From contig JAXLQU010000002.1 in the NCBI GenBank assembly GCA_046331425.1, positions 1 to 64,000 on the forward strand: DNA of 64,000 nucleotides, read 5' to 3'. This DNA comes from JANNUT01 sp046331425. GTDB lineage: Bacteria; Acidobacteriota; Polarisedimenticolia; J045. Positions within the stretch are counted from its first letter, which is position 1. Every line of letters starts with the position of its first letter. Both the position numbers and the translations under genes were made by a program. The notes below the pieces were generated by a model. That model saw only the letters and a program-made list of their open reading frames with translations. It made no database searches and was not told the origin of the DNA. Shown in pieces: positions 26,970-35,893 of the stretch.

Positions 26970-29172
26970 TCATCGCCCGATCACCACAACACGCCGCTCG
27001 TTGCGATACCACGCACCACTTCCCGCCGGCCCCAATCGCCAGATGCGCTGCAACGGCGTATCGCCGCTTACATGAAGATAGCCACCATGCTGCCCACGCC
27101 GATGATGCGTCGGGCACAGCGCGTCGCCGTTGTCGTGATGATCACTCCGCGCCGCGCGAGCTTGATAGTGCCGGTGATGCCATTCGACCGCCGCGCTGTG
27201 CATCCCGGCGCCTCGCAGCGATGTCGTGAGCGCACAAACACCTCGGATCGCGACGCCGAGCGCTTCTCGGCCACGTCGTACGCTGCGCAGAACTCTTCCA
27301 ATATCGCCAACAACCCCACCCCCGCCGGCAGTCGGCGCGACGCCGTGGAAACGTCGGGCAGCACGCCAAGACGGCAGATCTTCGTCGCCGATCGGCTGCG
27401 ACCAGTCGCAGCTCGCCGCATCGAGGCTGAGACGTGTCGACGTGCTTCAATGCAACTCGAGAAATCGTTGGCCAATTCCACCGGCAAGCGCAGGCGCATC
27501 ATGCTCCCCGCCACCGACACCAACGCACCCTCGTCGCAGGCCGCGTGCCCCGCACGCTTCACAGCCGCCAACGTGTCGCCTCGGCCGCAGCGAAGCGAGG
27601 CCAGCCACGCTTCATCCGACATCGGCATCGGCGCTTCGGTTCGACCCTCCACCGCGCTGGCCCACAACAGCGCCCGTCTCATCGCGCAATCGCTTCACCG
27701 TGCAGGCGCGCAGATGCGACACCCACAAAGCCTCGCACGATTCTTCGACGAATCCGCGGCCCAGAATCTGCAGCACCAGCAGCGCCTTCTCGAGCCCGAA
27801 CGCTCCATCCAGATACGCTTGCTGCAAGAGCTTGCGCCCTCGCAACGCTCGCGCGACCCGCACGATCCTCGATGGTGGTGCGCCCCAACCCCAACCGGTT
27901 CTCGGCATACGATCCGATGCTCGCAAACCCAACTCGCGCAGCGCGCCGTTGTCGCTCATCTCTATCAACAATGCAGCGAGGTTGCATTCGATCGTGTCGG
28001 CCGCACCCGCCAGGCACTTCAGTTGCCACAGCACCTCGCTGTCGGTCCCGACGCCCGCGCGCGACATCACCGTATCGAGTAGCGCGAGCACTTCGAGCGC
28101 CATCGTCATCGCCGGAAGTTCCATCCCCGACGGCGGACTCTCCGGATCCGACGGAGGATCGACCGCCTGCAACCATGCTTGGAAAACGTCGGGGCTTGTC
28201 GCTGGCGAACTCTTCGGCAACCAGACTCTCGATGAACGAGACGACCGTGGCATCGCCCCCCTTCGATTCGGCGATACAGGTCGAGCGCGTTTTCGAACGC
28301 AGCCCGCACCGCAGGCGGAACAGGAATGACCCACGACACCCGCGGCAGATCGTCGATGTCGTCCGCTTGCGAGCTAGCGCCTGCGGCCGTGAACTGACAA
28401 CTGCCATCAGAACGAATCGCCAGCTTCCAACGACTCGCGACTGGAACATTCTTTCCGGTCCGCCTCGGCAAGCATGTCATCGCCAATGACAACACCAACC
28501 GTCGCACCGCCCGCGAGCTCTTCACGCCGATCGGATTCGCCAGCCATCGCCGCAACGGGGTCCCGCCTCACGCCGATCGTCACCACACCTCGTCGCAACG
28601 GCTTGCTCCATTGCGACCAAGCGCGCCGATCGGCTCGCGATCGTCTGGCTCGCGGACCGACTCGCGCTTCACGCCGATCGGCATCCTCGCAGGCGATCGT
28701 CGACGCAATGGGTTGGCTCGCATCTCCACCGCGCATCGCCACAACCAAGTCATCAGAACTCGCGAACTCATCACCAGCAATCGCCTGACCCTCGCGCACC
28801 ATCTCCCTCAACCGACCCACGCTCAACCGTCGCGCACGCTCGACCCACGCCGCGAAGCGTCGATTCCGTCGCCACCCGCCCCACCAACATCCCCTTGCAC
28901 AACCCAATCGGCGCACCGCCATCGCCACCCGTCACCGCCACGCGCAACCCCGGCAAGCGCTGAATCGCGTCATGCAAATCGGGCATGCCCGCGCAGCCAC
29001 TGCCGGTGCGCTCCAGCTGCTCACGCGTGAAATCGTGCAACGACGACCCCGCACAGCGCCACAACTCCCCCTCGACAACCAGCGCACACACCTTCGACAA
29101 CGGCAACAACACCTGCACGATTGCACCGCAAGTCGAAGCGCAACGGCATCGCGATTCACAGCATCGAGCCAT
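26970..29172 (-). pseudogene. HNH endonuclease-domain protein, multiply frameshifted
   Basis: A ~730-codon gene on the minus strand now split over at least four frames. Read 5' to 3': KVCALVVEGELWRCAG and REQLERTGSGC (29,100-28,950); ARRLSVGRLREMVREG (about 28,800); PRVSWVIPVPPAVRAAFENA (about 28,330); a helical middle (ALEVLALLDTVMSRAG ... DNGALRELGLRASDRM); and a C-terminal HNH domain. The HNH is split: RSRHRCEAPGCTARRSN is in one frame and VEWHHRHYQARAARSDHHDN, ALCPTHHRRGQHGGYLHV in another. The layout (long helical N-terminus, C-terminal HNH) is that of the common HNH 'signature motif' proteins linked to mobile DNA. Too many lesions for a functional gene, unless the assembly is poor here. 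Confidence 0.7.
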
Positions 29173-29365
29173 GGCGAGAGCACTGACAACTTGTTCGCAC
29201 GCGAAATTGTTGTGGACACGCTGCACCCTTGAAGTGCTGTGAAGGTACCAACAAATCACACGAACAACAATCGAAAGTGCGCAATGAATGAACAAATATT
29301 CGGACGAGCGAGATGAGAGATACGTCACGCTGCGCAGGTGCATCTGACGCCGTGCGCCTCGCGCT

Positions 29366-29857
29366 GCGTTCGACCCCGAGGCGCGCAATCGCTGGCCGCG
29401 GCGTGATCCTGCAAACACAATGTTGTCATTTGTCTGCGCAATGCTCTGCAAGGAGTGCACCGTTGCGCTGCTCGCGGCCGGACTGGATCCGCATTGGGGA
29501 CCGATGCATCAACCACGACACGGCCGACCCGCGCTAGCACTTGATGTGATGGAGGCGTTTCGGCCGATCGTTGCCGACAGCGCAGTTGCGACCGTGATCA
29601 ACACTGGCGTTGTAGTTCCGGAAGGCTTCGTGATTGGTGTCAACAGTTGCGCACTGAAGCCGACGGGGCGCAAGCGATTCATCGAGGCGTATGAGGCGCG
29701 CCTCGACCAGATGGTCACACACCCGATGGTCAACTACCGATGTACGCGGCGGCAGGTGATCCGGCTGCAAGCGCGACTACTGGGGCGCCACCTGCGGGGC
29801 GATCTCGCCGTCTACCCAGGGATGACAACGCGACGAGCCGCCGCCGGTTTCTCGTGA
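29366..29857 (+). pseudogene. Relic of cas1 (C-terminal half)
   Basis: Near-duplicate of the end of the live cas4-cas1 gene (about 34930-35405). From MLSF to GMTTR I count about 14 substitutions in 138 residues. It keeps MHQPRHGRPALALD with the catalytic His, but has no Cas4 domain and lacks the Cas1 N-terminal half including the active-site Glu. The last sense codons run past the normal stop because the TGA has become CGA, extending to RRAAAGFS. Homology fades upstream of about 29366. It cannot encode a working integrase; it is a remnant of a second adaptation module. Confidence 0.9.
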
Positions 29858-30020
29858 CGTACGACATCACCAAGGACAAGCTCCGCACCCAACTCCTCGA
29901 GCTGCTGCGGGGTGGGGTGATCGTGTCCAACACAGCGTGTTCATCTGCGAACTCACCGCACGCGAAAGGGCGCGGCTCGTAGCGCCGGGTGAACGACATC
30001 GTGAACCATGAGGAGAAGGC
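29833..30020 (+). pseudogene. Relic of cas2 (start codon lost, frameshifted, truncated)
   Basis: Co-linear with live cas2 from 35402 onward. The ATG is now ACG at 29833, and one G is missing from the G-run equivalent to 35478-35486 (relic about 29908-29918), which shifts the frame. The homology stops after GTGAACCATGA, about 60% into the gene, and passes directly to the orphan repeat. The rest of cas2 and the leader are therefore deleted. Confidence 0.9.
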
Positions 30021-30037
30021 GGGTTCCGATCCCCTGA

Positions 30038-30073
30038 ATCTCCATGTTCGAAAGCACGCGACCCCATTGAAGC
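30038..30073 (+). CRISPR. Orphan degenerate CRISPR repeat
   Basis: 36 bases aligning without gaps to the array repeat, with four substitutions (positions 7, 8, 18 and 24), two of which break the hairpin arms. The 3' end CCCCATTGAAGC is intact. No second repeat lies at the expected 72-74-base spacing. It is in the same orientation and order (cas1-cas2-repeat) as the live locus. Confidence 0.9.
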
Positions 30074-30336
30074 AGGATCCTGCAACACACGGAGGAAGTG
30101 CTCTGCGCGAGCCGCCGTTGTCGCGCACGCCGCCGCGTCATACACCCTCCAGGTCGTCTCCGGAGCGTCCGCAACTCGTCATAGAGCAAAGCCGGCTGGC
30201 CGGCAGCGACCCAACATCGTGGTTTCCAACAGTCACGGCCAAGGGTTGTGTTCACCCCAGCCCCAAGCTCCAATCCCTCTGAAGAAAATCTCCGGGGGTT
30301 CGCGATCGTTCGCGGGCAAACCCACAGGCGACACCA

Positions 30337-33096
30337 GTGACCCAGAAACGCAGCGCCGGTCCCACATCGACGACTCCGCCTTCGGGCCGAGGACGAGAGT
30401 GGATCGGCGGCCGATTCGTCTCTCCCATGCAAATCACAGGAGATGCAGAGCCGTATCGGCCCACATGCGTGGCGTGGATCGAGTTGCCTGAAGAGGTCGT
30501 GGTCGCGTTCGACCTTTGCCAACCTGACGATGCCTGTGAGGCGCTGGGCAAGGCACTGTTGCAGGCGATTCGGAATCCACTCGTAGGCCGACCACGCAAA
30601 CCGCAGCGAATTCGCGTGGCCGACGAACACCTTGCCGTCGAGGCCAAGCGCGTGGTGGGCGAGCTCATCCCGGTGACGATCGCCGCAACACCGGAACTGG
30701 AAGTGCTCGCAGCCGCGATGCTCGGATCGGTCATGAACGACTCTGCCGAGGAGTCCACCGAGGAGCCTGCGGGTTACTTGGGCGGCGGGCGTGTTTCGCA
30801 CGACGCAGTGTCAGAACTGTTTGACGCAGCAGATGATCTCGGACTCGCCGCCCCTTGGACGATCGTGGGCGATCAGCAGTTACTCCGCCTCGATATCCCC
30901 GCACTGGGTGTCGAGGGGGCGTGTGTCTCAATCATCGGGGCACTCGGTCAGACTTTGGGTTTGTTGATTTTTCCTTCGCATGCTCGCTATGAGGCGTTCG
31001 AGAGAGTCGCAACACGGCCGCGGCGCAAATCGTCTCGCATCGATCTAGGCACGAGCTGGTTGTCCTTGACTCTGGTCTCTCGTGAGGAGTTACCGCACGC
31101 ATGCCGTCGCGAAATCATCGAGCACGGCTGGTCTCCGGCGGACGCAAGCCGTTTCCCTCAGGTCGAGCACTGGACTCGTGACGGCATTCTCGAGCCGCCG
31201 TCGGAGAGGGATGTTCGCATCGTATCCGCATGTGCAGCCTCGCTCTCTGCTTTCTTTTCGAGGAACCGAGAGGCGCTCGAGTCGGGAGACGTCGAGCCGA
31301 TCTCTGAGTCGTACGACGATGGAACCGGCTTGATCGTTCGATTCACCATGCCCTATGAGGCGTTCTCGCTGTTCGATGACGCACATGCAGTTCCGGTCCC
31401 GAGTGAAGCGTCGCGGCGCTCGCGCAAGAGCCGCAACGATCGATGTCATTGCGGCAGTGGAAAAAAGTACAAGCTGTGTCATCGCGACGAGGATCGGTCA
31501 CGAGCATCGGGAGTGATCAATTTTCCCGCCAGGCCAGTTTTCACTGGAGCGCAGACTCGCGCCTTGCCAGAGCCGCCACCCGGTTACGGTCGAGACGAAG
31601 TACCGGTGCGAGAAACGGGACCTATCGAGGTTCCGAAACCGGTTCCAACGCCAGGCCGCAATGACCGCTGTCCATGTGGGAGCGGCAAGAAATACAAGCA
31701 CTGCTGCCTGCTCTCTTCCGAGACAACCGAGTTCAAGCGGCGCCAGGTCCATCGTGCAGCCGAGGAAGTCAGCGTCGCCGCCGCGAAGTTGATCACGCGG
31801 CTCGATGTTGCGGATCCTGTCCGAACGCAGGCTGAGGAATTCTGGGAGATCGCCTTGAACGTGGGGATCGACCTGGACGATAGCCCCGAACAGGCCTCGG
31901 TCTACGAGCTCATGGCGCCACTGTTTCTGTCGTGGCTGGTTTATTCGTTCCGGCCACTCGTCTTGCAGGAGGGGTCGAAACGCAGGCGTCGGCGCAAGAC
32001 TGCCGCCGAGTTGTTGCTGCAGCAAGAGGGGAAGCGGTTGGACCCGCTACAGGCGAAGTATGCCCAGAGCGCACTAGCCAGTCCGCTTTCGTTCTGGATC
32101 GTCGAGCAAATCACGCCAGGCACGTCGATCGAACTCAGAAGCGCCTTCACCAATGAGCGCACGCGCGTGACCGACACCCTTCTGAGTCAAGACGTTCGAC
32201 GTGGTGAGGTGGTGTTTTCACGCGTGGTCGCGCTCGATGGGTTCGCCGTGGTAGACGGCTGCGCTGGTATGAGGATTACCCCTGACTATCTCCCCTGGAT
32301 CCTCGACCTCAAGTACGAGATTCACACCCGCGAGGGGGGCTTGACGCTTGCGATTGCAGATCGGTACCTGCAACGGTCGCTCCGGTTGTACTTCCAGATT
32401 TGCGCCGACGTCATCACACCACGCATGCCCATCATGCAGAACACAGATGGCGAACTGCTCGTACCGGTCGAGATGAGGTTTGACCTCACCATCCCGATCG
32501 AGGAGGCGTTCGAGAAGCTCAAGACGCTTGCACTCGACATCGGATCGCTCGACGACCTCGCCAGCAACGAGATTCGGCGCGCACCGGACGGATCGATTCG
32601 CGAGCTCACGCTGACCTGGGCCAAGCGCGGCAACAATATGCACAGTAGCTGGCAGAACACGTCGCTTGGATCGATCAGATTGAATCGAGGCAGCATCCAC
32701 GCGGAGGTCAACTCGCATGAGCGTGCACGCCTCCTGCGTCATGAGATCGAGGCGCGGCTGGGTGAGGCCGTACGCCACAGGGCAAGCGGAATCCAGAGCC
32801 TCGAACGTGCGCTCCAAGACTCGATCGGTACGGAAGTTCCTGCAGCCGAACCAAGCGAGGATTTCGCCGAGGTGCTTCGCGAGATGAAGCGACAGCACAG
32901 CGAGAGTTGGGTCGATCAGAAAATCCCGGCGCTCGGCAACCTGACTCCACGCGAGGCTATGCACGAACCGCGCGCCCGTGAGCGACTCGAGGCGTTGCTG
33001 ATGGAATTCGAGTGGCGCACCGAGCGGTCCGGGTCCGACAGAACGGGATTCGATCTCGACTTGATCCGAGAGCGATTGGGATTGAATCCGTCTTGA
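30337..33096 (+). CDS. Large SEC-C motif protein, function unknown
   Basis: 919 codons from a GTG at 30337 (an ATG at 30427 is an alternative). Two SEC-C zinc-binding motifs are clear: RNDRCHCGSGKKYKLCH near residue 366 and RNDRCPCGSGKKYKHCC near 441; in the first, the last ligand is His rather than Cys. The N-terminal ~330 residues and the C-terminal ~450 residues are globular with no enzyme motif I recognise. Near the end, PALGNLTPREAMHEPRARER resembles the short tail motif seen in other SEC-C proteins and MbcA/ParS-type antitoxins. It sits between the relic and live CRISPR adaptation genes and about 570 bases before cas4-cas1. A defence link is only inferred from position. Confidence 0.75.
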   Translation: MTQKRSAGPTSTTPPSGRGREWIGGRFVSPMQITGDAEPYRPTCVAWIELPEEVVVAFDLCQPDDACEALGKALLQAIRNPLVGRPRKPQRIRVADEHLAVEAKRVVGELIPVTIAATPELEVLAAAMLGSVMNDSAEESTEEPAGYLGGGRVSHDAVSELFDAADDLGLAAPWTIVGDQQLLRLDIPALGVEGACVSIIGALGQTLGLLIFPSHARYEAFERVATRPRRKSSRIDLGTSWLSLTLVSREELPHACRREIIEHGWSPADASRFPQVEHWTRDGILEPPSERDVRIVSACAASLSAFFSRNREALESGDVEPISESYDDGTGLIVRFTMPYEAFSLFDDAHAVPVPSEASRRSRKSRNDRCHCGSGKKYKLCHRDEDRSRASGVINFPARPVFTGAQTRALPEPPPGYGRDEVPVRETGPIEVPKPVPTPGRNDRCPCGSGKKYKHCCLLSSETTEFKRRQVHRAAEEVSVAAAKLITRLDVADPVRTQAEEFWEIALNVGIDLDDSPEQASVYELMAPLFLSWLVYSFRPLVLQEGSKRRRRRKTAAELLLQQEGKRLDPLQAKYAQSALASPLSFWIVEQITPGTSIELRSAFTNERTRVTDTLLSQDVRRGEVVFSRVVALDGFAVVDGCAGMRITPDYLPWILDLKYEIHTREGGLTLAIADRYLQRSLRLYFQICADVITPRMPIMQNTDGELLVPVEMRFDLTIPIEEAFEKLKTLALDIGSLDDLASNEIRRAPDGSIRELTLTWAKRGNNMHSSWQNTSLGSIRLNRGSIHAEVNSHERARLLRHEIEARLGEAVRHRASGIQSLERALQDSIGTEVPAAEPSEDFAEVLREMKRQHSESWVDQKIPALGNLTPREAMHEPRARERLEALLMEFEWRTERSGSDRTGFDLDLIRERLGLNPS

Positions 33097-33266
33097 TTGG
33101 TGGAAGCCCGTAGATGTGGTCCGAGACTTCGCGCGGCAGATGTGACTGGTCCGAGAAGCGGGTCGGTGAGTCCGAGCCGCGAGGCCTCGCGTGATTCGGC
33201 GAAGTCCTCGCCATTGCTAGCGCGATCGACGGCGACAACGATCTTCGTACAGCAGGGGAAGATCGC

Positions 33267-33294
33267 TTGACGTCGTCCCCAAAAACGCTACTAG
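33267..33294 (+). promoter_or_regulatory. Putative sigma-70-like promoter upstream of small ORF and cas4-cas1
   Basis: TTGACG, a 16-base spacer and TACTAG (weak -10). It is followed by a 7-bp inverted repeat (AAGCCGG / CCGGCTT, about 33305-33330) and an AGGAGG ribosome site at 33331. The order promoter, hairpin, strong ribosome site is consistent with a transcript reading into 33342 and on to cas4-cas1. Confidence 0.35.
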
Positions 33295-33341
33295 CCTTAA
33301 CTTGAAAGCCGGCCAGATGGACCGGCTTCTAGGAGGTTGGT

Positions 33342-33521
33342 ATGAAGCGATCGAAGTACACGACGCATCGCTCTCGGCATACCGCGCACCACGCGCCGCG
33401 CTTCATGCACTGCGCTCCAAGCCATCCGACCGCGATCACGATGGGGGTGAAAAGGGAAGTCCGACGCCGACTCTCGCTGCCGGCTTGGAACGAAGATACC
33501 TCGCGCGTCCAGAGCGGCTGA
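33342..33521 (+). CDS. Small basic ORF, 59 residues, with consensus ribosome site
   Basis: Starts MKRSKYTTHRSRHTAHHAPR and ends EDTSRVQSG. It is rich in Arg, His and Lys. AGGAGG stands 6 bases before the ATG, one of the strongest ribosome sites in the window. No family recognised. It lies about 150 bases upstream of cas4-cas1 on the same strand. It could be a real small protein, a leader peptide, or chance; composition (His/Arg-rich) is also what an unconstrained GC-rich frame would give. Confidence 0.35.
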   Translation: MKRSKYTTHRSRHTAHHAPRFMHCAPSHPTAITMGVKREVRRRLSLPAWNEDTSRVQSG

Positions 33522-33668
33522 GCTCGATTCACAACGTCAGGTCACGGACTCCAGACGCACCTCAGCCCTGCCACGCCTTGGCACCTCCAGGGGTCGACCC
33601 CGTGCCACAAAGCGGCCAAGGCCCATATTCCGATAGGGGGACTTCACATCGCACCGGGGGGTGCTGCC

Positions 33669-35405
33669 ATGGCCACAGCTTCTGTCTCGAACCCGCTACT
33701 GCCCGTCCGAATGCTGAATGAGTTCGCGTACTGCCCACGGCTCTTCTACCTGATGCACGTCGAGGGCCTCTGGGCCGACAACGAGTACACCGAGGAAGGG
33801 CGCAACGTGCATCGTCGGCTGGATCGCGCCGTCGACGGCGTGCTCGACGCACCGGTCAAACGGCGATCCAAGGCAGAGACCGCGGAGGCAGCGCCCGCCG
33901 CCGATCTAGCAACCGAAGGAGATGAAGAGCCCAAGATCGCTCGGAGCGTTTCTCTGGGAAGCGAGCGACTCGGAATCACCGGAAAGCTCGACCTTGTCGC
34001 CGTCGATGCCGGTGAGGCCGTGCCGGTGGACACGAAACGCGGCCCGGTGCCTGAGAACCCGGAGCGCAGTTGGGAGCCGGACCGCATCCAGATCATGGCT
34101 CAGGCACTGCTGCTTCGAGAACACGGCTTCAGTTGTAAGCGTGGCGTGCTGTACTACGCCGGCTCTCGGCGGCGAGTTGACGTTCCGCTGACACCCGAAC
34201 TCGAGGCGCGAACGCTGAGCATCATCGAGGCTGCACGTACGGCAACGTACTCGCGCTCGCTGCCACCGCCACTGGTCGACAGCAAGAAGTGCCCTGGTTG
34301 CTCGCTCGTCGGGATCTGCCTGCCAGACGAGACCAACCTGCTGCGCAGCGTGCCGGCTGATCCCGCCGCTCCCGAAGTTCGCCGCATGTACCCCGCGCGT
34401 GCTGAGGCTCGGCCGCTGTATGTTCAGGAGCACGGTGCCACTGTCGGCAAGAGCGGCGAGAACATCATCGTTCGAAAGGAAGGGCAGAAACTCGCTGACG
34501 TGAAGTTGAAGGACCTGGCCGAGCTCGTGATCTGCGGCAACGTCACCGTGAGCGAGCCCGCAATACACACGCTTTGCGAAGCCGGCGTCCCGATCGTTCA
34601 CCTGAGTGGCGGGAATTGGTTCTACGGAATCACCAACGGGATTCAACTGCGCAATGCCTCCGACCGCGCCGCACAGTTCTCTGCTGCTGCCGATCCTGAG
34701 CGCTGCGAACGAATCGCCAAGGCGTTCGTTGCCGCGAAGATCACGAATCAACGAACAATGCTGCGACGAAACGGTGAAGGGATCCCCGAGAGCGTTTTCG
34801 CTGACTTGAAGCGCGTGGCAGACCAGTTGGATTCGTCGTCCACGCTGGGCGGAGTGCTTGGCGTGGAAGGCGCCGCGGCCGCGATCTATTTCGGGCACTT
34901 TGGGAAAATGCTCAGGCCTCGCGCACAGACCATGGCGTTCGACTTCGAGGCCCGCAACCGTCGGCCGCCGCTGGATCCTGTAAACGCGATGTTGTCATTT
35001 GCCTACGCAATGCTCTCGAAGGAATGCACCGTTGCGCTGCTCGCGGCCGGCCTGGACCCGTATTGGGGATTGATGCATCAACCACGACACGGCCGGCCCG
35101 CGCTAGCACTTGATTTGATGGAGGAGTTTCGGCCGATCGTTGCCGACAGCGCGGTTGTGACCGTGATCAACACTGGCGTTGTAATTCCGGAAGACTTCGT
35201 GATTGGTGTAAACAGTTGCGCGCTGAAGCCGACGGGGCGCAAGCGATTCATCGAGGCGTATGAAGCACGCCTCGACCAAATGGTCACACACCCGATCTTC
35301 AACTACCGATGTACGTGGCGGCAGGTGATCCGGCTGCAAGCGCGACTACTTGGGCGCCACCTGCGAGGTGATCTCCCGGTGTACCCAGGGATGACAACAC
35401 GATGA
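33669..35405 (+). CDS. cas4-cas1: Cas4-Cas1 fusion, CRISPR adaptation integrase
   Basis: 578 residues. Residues 1 to ~225: Cas4 RecB-like nuclease with [4Fe-4S] cysteines (Cys22 in FAYCPRLFYL; KKCPGCSLVGIC near 207-217) and catalytic residues in GKLDLVAV and PVDTKRG. Residues ~240-578: Cas1, with the active-site Glu in GVEGAAAA (~398), His in LMHQPRHGRP (~467) and the Asp/Glu in ALDLMEEF. The fusion is a hallmark of type I-G (formerly I-U) loci. It selects and trims prespacers (PAM end) and integrates them into the leader end of the array. It overlaps cas2 by four bases (ATGA). It is the parent of, or a sister to, the relic at 29366. Confidence 0.95.
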   Translation: MATASVSNPLLPVRMLNEFAYCPRLFYLMHVEGLWADNEYTEEGRNVHRRLDRAVDGVLDAPVKRRSKAETAEAAPAADLATEGDEEPKIARSVSLGSERLGITGKLDLVAVDAGEAVPVDTKRGPVPENPERSWEPDRIQIMAQALLLREHGFSCKRGVLYYAGSRRRVDVPLTPELEARTLSIIEAARTATYSRSLPPPLVDSKKCPGCSLVGICLPDETNLLRSVPADPAAPEVRRMYPARAEARPLYVQEHGATVGKSGENIIVRKEGQKLADVKLKDLAELVICGNVTVSEPAIHTLCEAGVPIVHLSGGNWFYGITNGIQLRNASDRAAQFSAAADPERCERIAKAFVAAKITNQRTMLRRNGEGIPESVFADLKRVADQLDSSSTLGGVLGVEGAAAAIYFGHFGKMLRPRAQTMAFDFEARNRRPPLDPVNAMLSFAYAMLSKECTVALLAAGLDPYWGLMHQPRHGRPALALDLMEEFRPIVADSAVVTVINTGVVIPEDFVIGVNSCALKPTGRKRFIEAYEARLDQMVTHPIFNYRCTWRQVIRLQARLLGRHLRGDLPVYPGMTTR

Positions 35406-35692
35406 GCCGGCGCCGATTTCTCGTGACGTACGACATCACCAAGGACAAGGTCCGTACTCAACTCTTCAAGCTGCTGCGGGGGTGGGGTGATCATGTCCAA
35501 TACAGCGTGTTCATCTGCGAACTCACCGCACGCGAAAGAGCGCGGCTCGTGGGCCGCGTGAACGACATCGTGAACCATGACGAGGACCAGGTGCTGTTTG
35601 TCGACTTGGGTCTGGCGGCGGAGGAGCCGGCGACGGTCGTGGACAGCATTGGACGTGCGTACGAGCCTCCGAGTCAGGCGCTTGTTGTGTGA
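35402..35692 (+). CDS. cas2: Cas2 adaptation protein
   Basis: 96 residues, ferredoxin-like fold. Starts MSRRRFLVTYDITKDKVRT, with the conserved Asp after the first strand (TYDI), then LLRGWGDHVQYSVFICEL. It forms the central dimer of the Cas1-Cas2 integration complex. Its ATG overlaps the cas4-cas1 stop. It is followed by about 200 bases of leader and the array. Confidence 0.95.
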   Translation: MSRRRFLVTYDITKDKVRTQLFKLLRGWGDHVQYSVFICELTARERARLVGRVNDIVNHDEDQVLFVDLGLAAEEPATVVDSIGRAYEPPSQALVV

Positions 35693-35893
35693 GAATCACG
35701 GCCCGGGAGGCGTTGCGAGCGGCCTGGTGGTGGAGAAACTCCAGGAGCCGCCCGAGGTCTTTGAAAACACGAGGTTTAGCGGGCGCTGGTGGCGAGTTGA
35801 CTCCCCGGATCGGCGACCGCTGTTGTTCGGGCGGAAAGCCGCTCGAAAACTGAAGTACAAGTGCCAGAAAAAAGGCGGGTTACTATGCCCTCC
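35693..35893 (+). promoter_or_regulatory. CRISPR leader
   Basis: 201 non-coding bases between cas2 and the first full repeat. The far end of the array has a truncated repeat, so this is the leader (insertion) side. A TACTAT -10-like hexamer at 35881-35886 ends 7 bases before the first repeat; no clear -35 was found. An A-run (35868-35873) lies just before it. Confidence 0.65.

Noticed and set aside
27072..28489. Several plus-strand frames of 300+ codons
   Set aside because: Antisense to the HNH remnant, with Arg/Ala/Pro-rich composition and no motif.
30288..30315. ATCTCCGGGGGTTCGCG..., resembling the start of a second degenerate CRISPR repeat before the SEC-C gene
   Set aside because: Only the first seven bases and the general stem idea match, the 3' end is absent, and the distance to the orphan repeat does not fit the array period.
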